NCBI RefSeq assembly: GCF_018780075.1
Contig: NZ_JADMKB010000034.1
Location: 21,108 to 85,107 of the forward strand
Reading direction: 5' to 3'
DNA length: 64,000 nucleotides
Origin: Hydrogenophaga sp.
GTDB taxonomy: Bacteria; Pseudomonadota; Gammaproteobacteria; Burkholderiales; Burkholderiaceae_C
Below the pieces are notes generated by a model. It searched no databases. It had not been told where the DNA came from and saw only the letters and a program-made list of their open reading frames with translations. This document shows, in pieces, positions 57,905 to 64,000 of this stretch. The position numbers and the translations under genes are program-made. The stretch's first letter is position 1, and each line of letters opens with the position of its first letter.

Positions 57905-59668
57905 ATGTCCGCTCCCTTGCCCATCGAAGACCTCGCCAGCCTCGGCGACGCCCGCATCGAGCGCTGCGACGTCCTGATCGTCGGCGGCGGCCCGGCGGGC
58001 CTGAGCGTCGCGCGCGGGCTGGCCGAGGCCGGCCGCAGCAGCCTGGTGCTGGAGAGCGGCGGGCTGGCGGAGCAGGACAGCACCGAAGCGCTCAACGAGA
58101 CGCTGAGCGAGGCAGGCATCTGGTCGCCGCGTCAGGCCGCCAAGCGGCAAATGTTCCACGCGCACCAAACCCGGATGTGGGCGCACGACCGGCAAGGCTA
58201 CGGCGTGCGTTGCCGCGCGCTGGGCGGCTCGACGGTGGCCTGGGCGGGCAAATCCGCCGCGTTCAGCGAACTGGACTACGCGGTGCGCCCCTGGGTGCCG
58301 GACAGCGGCTGGCCCGTGACGGCGGCCGACCTGGCGCCCCACCTGGACAAGGCCGCGGGCGCGCTCAATCTCGGCCTCAACTGTTATGACGGCCGCCTGT
58401 GGGAGCACCTGCGCCGCGCGCCCCCCGCGCCGCACCCGGACCCCGCGGTGCTGGGCTCCTTTTTCTGGCAGTTCGCCCGCTCGACCATCGACCCGACGGA
58501 TGTCCTGCGGGCCGGCGCCGAATTCACCAAGGCCGCACCGAGGGGGTGCCGCGTCCTCACCGGCGCCACCGTGCTGGAGGTCCTGACCGATGCATCGGGC
58601 GAGCGCGCCTGCGCGGTGCTGGTCGCGGACGCCTCGGGCGCGCGGAGGATCATCGAGGCGCGGACCATCGTGCTGGCGGCCAGTGCGATCGAGAACGCGC
58701 GGCTGCTGCTGAATTCGCGGTCCCGACATGCCGCCGGGCTGGGCAATGACCGGGACCTGGTCGGACGGTACCTGCTGGACCACCCCAGCGCGAGGCTCGC
58801 CAGCTTCAGCCCGGGCGCGATCCCCGCCATGTCCCGGCTCTACGGCTTCTACGGCCTGCGGGGCCACCGGGGCGTGAGCATGTACATGCACGGCCTGACG
58901 CCGACGGCCAGCGTCCAGGCCGCCGAGGGCCTGCTGAACTGCGCGGCCTACACCATGGGCGAACGCGCGCCGGACGACCCTTGGAGCGCGGTCAGGCGGA
59001 TCGTCCAACGCCAGAGCGGGGACTACCTGTCGGACGCCCGCGCCATCCTCAAATCCCCCGGGATCATGGCCAAGGGGCTGGCGCGCCTGGCCTTTCAGAG
59101 CCACCGGTTTCCGAAGGCCTGGTCGCGCTTCGCGGTCCACCAGGTCCTGCGGTTCCGGCCGGGCCTTGCCGTGGAGGAATACCTGACACGGGGCGTGCCG
59201 CACAAGCTGGTGGGCCTGTCCATCGACGCCATCTGCGAGCAGGCACCGGACCGGGACAACCGCATCCAGCTGTCGCCCAAGCAAGACCGTTTCGGCATGC
59301 CGCTGCCGGTGGCGCGCTGGCGCATCGGCGAGCTGGAGATCCGCACCCTGACCCGGCTCGCCGACATCCTGCAGCGGGAGTTCGGCAAGGCGGGCCTGCC
59401 GTTGCCGGTGATCGCGGACTGGATTGCCGATCGCGACGCCCGCGGCGCCGACATCATCGACATGGGCCATTCGGCCGGGACCACGCGCATGGCGTCCGAC
59501 CCGGGCCGGGGCGTGGTGGACGCCGATGGCAAGGTGCATGGCGTCGAAGGCCTGTACATCGCCGGGGCGTCCATCTTCCCGACCTGCGGTCACGCCAATC
59601 CGACGCTCATGATCATGGCGTTTGCCTACCGGCTGGCCGACCACCTGACGCAACGGCGCCCACCATGA
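57905..59668 (+). CDS. GMC-type FAD-dependent oxidoreductase
   Basis: A 587-residue flavoenzyme of the glucose-methanol-choline type. The FAD-binding VLIVGGGPAGLSVARGL lies near the N-terminus. GSTVAWAGKS fits the second FAD contact. The C-terminal HSAGTTRMASDPGRGVVD and VEGLYIAGASIFPTCGHANPTLMIMAFAYRLAD are the GMC_oxred_C signature, with H and N as candidate catalytic residues. No secretion signal, so it is probably cytosolic. The role in polymer synthesis is unclear, but oxidation of a sugar or sugar lipid is plausible. An in-frame GTG at 57896 is an alternative start. It overlaps the next gene as ATGA. Confidence 0.85.
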   Translation: MSAPLPIEDLASLGDARIERCDVLIVGGGPAGLSVARGLAEAGRSSLVLESGGLAEQDSTEALNETLSEAGIWSPRQAAKRQMFHAHQTRMWAHDRQGYGVRCRALGGSTVAWAGKSAAFSELDYAVRPWVPDSGWPVTAADLAPHLDKAAGALNLGLNCYDGRLWEHLRRAPPAPHPDPAVLGSFFWQFARSTIDPTDVLRAGAEFTKAAPRGCRVLTGATVLEVLTDASGERACAVLVADASGARRIIEARTIVLAASAIENARLLLNSRSRHAAGLGNDRDLVGRYLLDHPSARLASFSPGAIPAMSRLYGFYGLRGHRGVSMYMHGLTPTASVQAAEGLLNCAAYTMGERAPDDPWSAVRRIVQRQSGDYLSDARAILKSPGIMAKGLARLAFQSHRFPKAWSRFAVHQVLRFRPGLAVEEYLTRGVPHKLVGLSIDAICEQAPDRDNRIQLSPKQDRFGMPLPVARWRIGELEIRTLTRLADILQREFGKAGLPLPVIADWIADRDARGADIIDMGHSAGTTRMASDPGRGVVDADGKVHGVEGLYIAGASIFPTCGHANPTLMIMAFAYRLADHLTQRRPP

Positions 59669-60540
59669 ACGTCGGCGTCATCATTGCCTCCCTGGGTCGC
59701 CCCGACAGCGTCGGTGTGCTGCTGGACCGGCTGGCCGGGCAGACGCAATGGCCCTCGCAGGTGATCCTGTCGATGGAAAGCCCGGCCGATGCGCCGCCGG
59801 CGAAGGACTACCCGTTCGAGGTCGAGCACCTCTTCGGGCCGCGCGGCTCCTGCGTGCAGCGCAACCGCGGCCTCGACCGGCTGCGCCCGGACAATGGGGC
59901 CGTGGTGTTCTACGACGACGACTTCATCCCCTCCCGCTTCGCCATCGCCGGCATCGCGCGGTTCTTCGCGCGTCATCCCGACGTGGCCGGCGCGCACGGC
60001 CTGGTGCTGGCCGACGGGATCAACGGCCCCGGGATTGCCCCCGAGGACGCGCGGCGCATCGTGGACACCGCCGACACGGCGGGGGACACGGAAGCGACCG
60101 CCATCCTTGCGCGGACCCACGGGCTCTACGGCTGCAACATGGCCTACCGTGTCTCGGTGATCGCGGGGGTGCGGTTTGACGAAAACCTGCCGCTCTACGC
60201 CTGGCTGGAGGACCTGGATTTTGGTGGCCGCGTCGCGGGCCCGCTGGTGCACACGGACGCCTTTCAGGGCGTGCACTGCGGGGAGAAGCGGGGGCGCGAA
60301 AAAAGCGGGCGGCGGCTGGGGTACAGCCAGGTCTGCAACCCGGTGTACCTGCTGCGCAAGGCCACGCTGCCGCGCCAGATCGCCGTGTGGATGATCCTGC
60401 GCAACCTGCTCGCCAACCACGCCAGGCTGTTCCGCCCGGAGCCCTGGATCGACCGCCAGGGGCGCGCCGCCGGGAACTGGCTGGCCATCCGGGACGTCCT
60501 GCGGGGGCGCGTCGATCCCCGCCGGATCCTTGAGCTGTGA
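59665..60540 (+). CDS. GT2 glycosyltransferase (paralogue of the one at 45 kb)
   Basis: A 291-residue GT-A enzyme. VIIASLGRPDSVGVLL starts the fold, and VVFYDDDFIPSRF holds the DxD site. YGCNMAYRVSVIAG, NLPLYAWLEDLDFGGR and SQVCNPVYLLRKATLP match the paralogue closely in order and spacing. ATGA overlap with the oxidoreductase and GTGA overlap with the next gene. The sugar is unknown. Confidence 0.86.
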   Translation: MNVGVIIASLGRPDSVGVLLDRLAGQTQWPSQVILSMESPADAPPAKDYPFEVEHLFGPRGSCVQRNRGLDRLRPDNGAVVFYDDDFIPSRFAIAGIARFFARHPDVAGAHGLVLADGINGPGIAPEDARRIVDTADTAGDTEATAILARTHGLYGCNMAYRVSVIAGVRFDENLPLYAWLEDLDFGGRVAGPLVHTDAFQGVHCGEKRGREKSGRRLGYSQVCNPVYLLRKATLPRQIAVWMILRNLLANHARLFRPEPWIDRQGRAAGNWLAIRDVLRGRVDPRRILEL

Positions 60541-61628
60541 ACACGGGTGCCCCGTCCGGGGTCGTGATCAACGGCAAGTTCCTGTCGGCCGCGCCGACCG
60601 CCGTGCACCGCGTGGCCTACGAACTGACGCGGGCCCTGGGCGAGCTGCCACACCACCCGGACGTCTCGATCGCCGTGCCACCGGGGACGCGGCTGGCGTG
60701 GCCGGCACCGAACCTGCCGATCAGGGTCGTGGGCCACCTGCGCGGCATCGCCTGGGAACAACTGTGCCTGCCCGGGGCCGCGCGCGGGCAGCTCCTGGTC
60801 AGCTTCTGCAACATGACCCCGTTCAGGGTGCGCTCGGGCCTGACCATGGTGCACGACGCGCAGGTGTTCACCACGCCGCGCTCGTACGGGCAGGTGCGCA
60901 GCGCCTGGGCACGGCTGCACATCCGGCTGGCGGGCTCCGCTCAGCTGGGCCTGCTCACGGTGTCCGAGTTCGCGAAGCGTGAACTGATCTCGCTGGGCAT
61001 CGCCCCGGCCGAGCGCATCCACGTCATCCACAACGGGGTCGATCACGTGCTGCGCATCCCCCGGGACGACGCGGTCCTGACCCGCCTCGGCCTGACCCCG
61101 AGGCGCTATGCGCTGTCGCTGGCCAACCTGCAGCCGCACAAGAACATCGGCCTGCTGCTGCAGGCCTTTGCCCGCCCGGGGCTGGCGGGGTTGCCGCTGG
61201 TGCTGACCGGGCGCGCCAGGGCCGCGGATTTTGCGGCGGCAGGCTTTCCCCTGCCCGCCAACACCGTGTTCGCCGGCTACGTGAGCGAGGGCGAGATGGG
61301 CAGCCTGCAGGCCCATGCGCTGGCCGTCTGCACACCCTCGCTGACCGAGGGTTTCGGCCTGCCGCCGGTCGAGGGCTTGTTGCTGGGCACACCCGCCCTG
61401 ATCGCGCCCTGCGGCGCGCTGCCCGAGGTCTGCGGACCGGGCGCGCTGAAGGTCGATCCGCACGACCCGGCGGCCTGGGAAGCCGCGCTGCTGCGCTTGC
61501 GGGACGACCCGGCGCTGTGGCAGGGGCTGTCGGACGCCGGGCGCGCTTTTGCCGCGCGCTTCACCTGGGACGCGGCCGCCCGCAAACTGGTCAACGTGAT
61601 CGCGCAGGTGACGGCCGGGCGAACCTGA
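60537..61628 (+). CDS. GT4 glycosyltransferase (last gene of the locus)
   Basis: A 363-residue GT-B enzyme. Seen are GKFLSAAPTAVHRVAYEL near the N-terminus, VSEFAKREL, NLQPHKNIGLLLQAF and the donor-site motif TEGFGLPPVEGLLLGTPAL. The GTG start overlaps the preceding stop (GTGA). It resembles mannosyl/rhamnosyl-type transferases of the WbdB/MtfB kind, but the sugar is not certain. A bidirectional hairpin terminator follows. Confidence 0.87.
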   Translation: MNTGAPSGVVINGKFLSAAPTAVHRVAYELTRALGELPHHPDVSIAVPPGTRLAWPAPNLPIRVVGHLRGIAWEQLCLPGAARGQLLVSFCNMTPFRVRSGLTMVHDAQVFTTPRSYGQVRSAWARLHIRLAGSAQLGLLTVSEFAKRELISLGIAPAERIHVIHNGVDHVLRIPRDDAVLTRLGLTPRRYALSLANLQPHKNIGLLLQAFARPGLAGLPLVLTGRARAADFAAAGFPLPANTVFAGYVSEGEMGSLQAHALAVCTPSLTEGFGLPPVEGLLLGTPALIAPCGALPEVCGPGALKVDPHDPAAWEAALLRLRDDPALWQGLSDAGRAFAARFTWDAAARKLVNVIAQVTAGRT

Positions 61629-61655
61629 GCACGGGATCGCCGGGGTTCACAGGGC

Positions 61656-61677
61656 CGGTGGCCCGGCCCGGCCACCG
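61656..61677. terminator. Hairpin between convergent GT4 and mltA genes
   Basis: CGGTGGCC, loop CGGCCC, GGCCACCG in the 51-bp convergent gap, followed on the plus strand by CTTC. It is well placed to end both transcripts, though the T-run is short. Confidence 0.5.
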
Positions 61678-61679
61678 CT

Positions 61680-62828
61680 TCAGCGCGGCCAGAGCACCCA
61701 CATCTGCAGCGGCTGCTTGAGCCGCGAGGCGAGCTGGTAGGGCGCGTCGCCCCAGCCGCCCCAGCCGGTGAACAGGTCGGCCCGCACCGCGCCGACGATG
61801 GCGCCCCCGGTGTCCTGCGCCATCACCAGCCGCTGCTGGTTGTAGACCACGCCGCGCGAGGCGATCCAGACCGGCGTGCCGTAGGGAATGCTCAGCGGAT
61901 CGACCGCGATGGAGCGCCCGGGCGTGAGCGGCACCCCCTGGGCGCCGCGCGGGCCGAAGCGCGCGTCCAGCTCGGAGAGCTTCACCTCCTTGAAAAAGAC
62001 CGTGCGCGGGTTGCTCCAGAGCATCTCGTTGAGCCGGCCCGGGTTGTTGGCGGCCCAGGCCTTGATGCCGTCCCAGCTGGCTTCGCGGATGGCGCGCTGG
62101 TCGAGCAGCCATTTGCCCACGCTCTGGTAGGGGTGGCCGTTGTGCGCCGCGAAGGCCACGCGCACGGTGCTCACGGTGGCGTCCGGCTCCTTGAACTGCA
62201 GGCGCCCCGAGCCCTGGATCTGCAGGATCAGCGCGTCGATCGGATCGGCGAGCCAGGCGATCACGCGGCCCCTGAGCGCGGCCTGGGCGGCGGGCAGGGT
62301 GTCGATCTCCTGGCGGCTGTACCAGGGCTGCCCGGCCGGCAGGCCGGGCGGCGGCGCGTACAGCGGCGTGCGGTGGATGAAGGTGGGCACGCGGCTGGCG
62401 GCCATGATGGGCTCGTAGTACCCGGTGATCAGGCCCTGGGGCGTGGTGCCGTCGGGCTCGACCACGCGGTAAGGCTGGAAGCGGCTTTCGATCCAGGCCT
62501 GCTGTTCGGCGGTGCCGGCCATGGTGAGCGGGCGCATCTCGGCGCACAGCGCCGCGTGCATCGGCGCCGGCCGCTCGCAGCCACGCGCCCAGGCGCCCCA
62601 GACCTCGTGCAGGCTGTCCAGCCCCCAGCCCGGCAGCTCGGCCCAGCGCACCGGCAGCCAGCGGCTGGCCTGGCGCTGGATGAGCGGCGGCAGCGGCACC
62701 TCGTCGGCCGAAGAAGCCACTGGCGCGGGTGTGGAACCGGTGGGCGGCACGCTGGTGCACGCGGCCAGGCTGCCTACAATCAGGGCCGCCATCCACCGCC
62801 ACCCCACCCCACGGCCCCAAAGACCCAT
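61680..62828 (-). CDS. mltA: Membrane-bound lytic murein transglycosylase A
   Basis: A 382-residue lipoprotein that cleaves peptidoglycan to 1,6-anhydro products. The N-terminus has a lipoprotein signal with lipobox LAAC near residue 24. The MltA domain (about 95-270) has GLITGYYEP. The C-terminal 3D domain carries AQDTGGAIVGAVRADLFTGWG with the catalytic aspartate. ATG 62828 is chosen because AAGG is just upstream and it leads directly into the lipoprotein signal; longer in-frame starts (62879, 62954) add a polar leader. Its start codon overlaps that of the opposite-strand small gene. Confidence 0.93.
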   Translation of the reverse strand: MGLWGRGVGWRWMAALIVGSLAACTSVPPTGSTPAPVASSADEVPLPPLIQRQASRWLPVRWAELPGWGLDSLHEVWGAWARGCERPAPMHAALCAEMRPLTMAGTAEQQAWIESRFQPYRVVEPDGTTPQGLITGYYEPIMAASRVPTFIHRTPLYAPPPGLPAGQPWYSRQEIDTLPAAQAALRGRVIAWLADPIDALILQIQGSGRLQFKEPDATVSTVRVAFAAHNGHPYQSVGKWLLDQRAIREASWDGIKAWAANNPGRLNEMLWSNPRTVFFKEVKLSELDARFGPRGAQGVPLTPGRSIAVDPLSIPYGTPVWIASRGVVYNQQRLVMAQDTGGAIVGAVRADLFTGWGGWGDAPYQLASRLKQPLQMWVLWPR

Positions 62829-62964
62829 GACCTTGTTGTTGCTCGAAGCGCTGGCTGCGCTGGTGTTGTTGGTGTTCATTGTGTGGTGGACCATGTTTTC
62901 AGGCCGGAAAAACGGCGAGCTGCCCGAAGAAAAAAAGGCCGAACGGCCCGACACCCGCGACTGA
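62827..62964 (+). CDS. 45-residue single-pass membrane peptide
   Basis: A small protein with one transmembrane helix at about residues 2-23 (TLLLLEALAALVLLVFIVWWTMF), then a charged cytoplasmic-type tail (SGRKNGELPEEKKAERPDTRD). The ATG (62827-62829) overlaps the mltA ATG (62828-62826) head to head. No strong Shine-Dalgarno is visible. It is convergent with the response-regulator gene. I know of no function; it resembles the small conserved membrane peptides of Comamonadaceae (impression only). Confidence 0.55.
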   Translation: MTLLLLEALAALVLLVFIVWWTMFSGRKNGELPEEKKAERPDTRD

Positions 62965-62967
62965 GGC

Positions 62968-63606
62968 TCAACGCCCGCCCACCTCGCGCAGCGCGTTGGC
63001 CAGCTCCACCGCCGACTTCACGCCCATCTTGTCGAACACGCGCGAGCGGTGGACCTCGACCGTGCGCACGCTGATGTTGAGCCGGTCGGCGACCAGCTTG
63101 TTGGGCAGACCCTCGATCACGAGGTGCATCACGTCGCGCTCGCGCTCGGTGAGCCCGTCGAGCCGCTGCTGAACCCCGAGCCGCTGCTTGCGGCTGGCCA
63201 GCACCTGCGCCGACAGCTGCAGCGCCTGCTCGACACGGTCGACCAGCGCGTTGTCGGAGAACGGTTTTTCGCAGAAATCGAAGGCCCCGCGCTTGACCGC
63301 ATCGACCGCGGTCGGCACGTCGGCGTGGCCGGAGAGAAAGATGACCGGCAGCGCGGATTGCCAGGGCAGCGTGAGCAGGTGCTCGAACAGCGCGAGGCCG
63401 CTGGTGCCGGGCATGCGCACGTCGAGCAGCAGGCAGCAGGGCACGCCGGGCTCTCCGCTCCAGCGCGAGATCTCGGTGAGGAAGTCGTCGGCGCTCTCGT
63501 AGCCTTCGCTGAGCAGGCGGCGCGTGCGCAGCAACCAGGCCAGCGCCTCGCGCACGCCCTTGTCGTCGTCCACGATGAACACCTTGGCGTCGGGGTGTTG
63601 GGTCAT
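62968..63606 (-). CDS. FixJ/NarL-type response regulator
   Basis: A 212-residue regulator with an N-terminal receiver (acidic pair in FIVDDDKG, phosphoacceptor D62 in LLLDVRMPG, K114 in FCEKPFSDN). The C-terminal LuxR-type helix-turn-helix spans about 150-205 (LTERERDVMHLVIEGLPNKLVADRLNISVRTVEVHR). The receiver is of the FixJ/TodT class. It lies 15 bases downstream of its histidine kinase. The target genes are not evident. Confidence 0.92.
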   Translation of the reverse strand: MTQHPDAKVFIVDDDKGVREALAWLLRTRRLLSEGYESADDFLTEISRWSGEPGVPCCLLLDVRMPGTSGLALFEHLLTLPWQSALPVIFLSGHADVPTAVDAVKRGAFDFCEKPFSDNALVDRVEQALQLSAQVLASRKQRLGVQQRLDGLTERERDVMHLVIEGLPNKLVADRLNISVRTVEVHRSRVFDKMGVKSAVELANALREVGGR

Positions 63607-63621
63607 GGGCGGGATGATAGT

Positions 63622-64000
63622 TCAGGCCCCCGGCAGCGTGAACCGGAACACCGTGCCGCGCGGCTGCGCCGGCTCGTGGGTCAGCGCGCCGCCGTGCTGC
63701 TCGATCACCGTGCGGCACAGCGAGAGGCCCAGGCCCATGCCCTCGGCTTTGGTGGTGAAGAAGGGTGTGAAGAGCTTGTCGCGCACCTCGTCGCTCAGGC
63801 CACGGCCGTGGTCGGTGACGGCGAACTCGACCCATACCTTGCGCGGCGGGTCTTCCTCGCCCGAGTGCAGCCGCGACTGCCCGACCGACAGCGTGAGCAC
63901 GCGCCGCCCCGAGGCGGTCGGCGGGTCGCCTTCGGGCATGGCCTGCATGCCGTTGCGCGCCAGGTTGAGCAGCACCTGCTCGACCATGGTGCGGTCGCAC
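63622..64000 (-). CDS. Sensor histidine kinase, C-terminal part (continues beyond window)
   Basis: The visible 125 residues are the HATPase_c domain of a histidine kinase: N-box EQVLLNLARNGMQAM, G1-box VTDHGRGL, F-box LFTPFFTTK and G2-box GMGLGLSLCRTVIEQHGG. Sensor and dimerisation domains are outside the window. It forms a two-component pair with the downstream FixJ-type regulator. The F-box/G2 style resembles FixL/DctB-type kinases. Confidence 0.9.
   Translation of the reverse strand, partial: CDRTMVEQVLLNLARNGMQAMPEGDPPTASGRRVLTLSVGQSRLHSGEEDPPRKVWVEFAVTDHGRGLSDEVRDKLFTPFFTTKAEGMGLGLSLCRTVIEQHGGALTHEPAQPRGTVFRFTLPGA

Noticed and set aside
1..64000. tRNA, rRNA, prophage, insertion sequence, toxin-antitoxin or CRISPR-Cas genes
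   Set aside because: None of the open frames or intergenic stretches showed cloverleaf-like, transposase, integrase, antitoxin or Cas features by inspection.

Overview
The window is about 64 kb of uniformly GC-rich, densely packed bacterial chromosome. Gene content and order suggest Burkholderiales, most likely Comamonadaceae (Hydrogenophaga/Acidovorax-like). The pointers are the def-fmt block divergent from a LysM gene and dprA, a DUF1631 gene, secDF-yajC, tandem pirins, a fused indolepyruvate oxidoreductase, and hairpin repeats at gene ends. The genus call is inference. I see no tRNA, rRNA, CRISPR array, insertion sequence or prophage.

Layout. 1-3.9 kb (minus): a chemotaxis operon mcp-cheY-STAS-cheA, with cheA cut by the left edge, led by a good sigma-28 promoter match. 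4-10.1 kb: an RlmN-type radical SAM methylase, a nitroreductase, an acyl-CoA synthetase, a Crp/Fnr regulator and two pirins. 10.3-14.5 kb (minus): an operon of GT2, VTT/DedA-type membrane protein, GT39 (ArnT-like) and UDP-glucuronate 4-epimerase. It reads as a pathway that adds galacturonic acid to LPS or lipid A and is preceded by a sequence fitting a PmrA box. 14.6-17.2 kb (minus): def-fmt-azlC-azlD. 17.5-19.9 kb (plus): LysM protein and dprA. 20-29.6 kb (minus): DUF1631, secF, secD, yajC and the fused IorAB-type oxidoreductase, with a divergent Lrp/AsnC regulator.

30.4-35.7 kb (plus): a compact secreted-protein cluster of three pilin-like proteins, another exported protein, a chaperone-like protein and a usher-like beta-barrel with a C-terminal Cna-B/SdrD-like domain. 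It looks like a divergent chaperone-usher system and is the best candidate here for something undescribed. A terminator-like hairpin follows the first pilin-like gene.

36-61.6 kb (plus): a large exopolysaccharide locus. It holds a Wza-like export protein, a PHP-type tyrosine phosphatase, WbaP initiating transferase, ManC, four further glycosyltransferases (GT2 and GT4), Wzy-like polymerase, Wzx-like flippase, pyruvyltransferase, VanZ protein, clan-A glycoside hydrolase, BY-kinase, membrane J-domain protein, acyltransferase, GalE, a DegT-family enzyme and a GMC-type oxidoreductase. Both transcription units that open the locus are preceded by matches to the sigma-54 -24/-12 promoter. Many junctions use ATGA/GTGA start-stop overlaps, and one is built from a tandem 66/65-bp repeat that encodes a 44-codon reading frame coupled at both ends.

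61.7-64 kb: the lytic transglycosylase mltA, a 45-residue membrane peptide whose start codon overlaps that of mltA on the other strand, and a FixJ/NarL-type response regulator with its histidine kinase, cut by the right edge.
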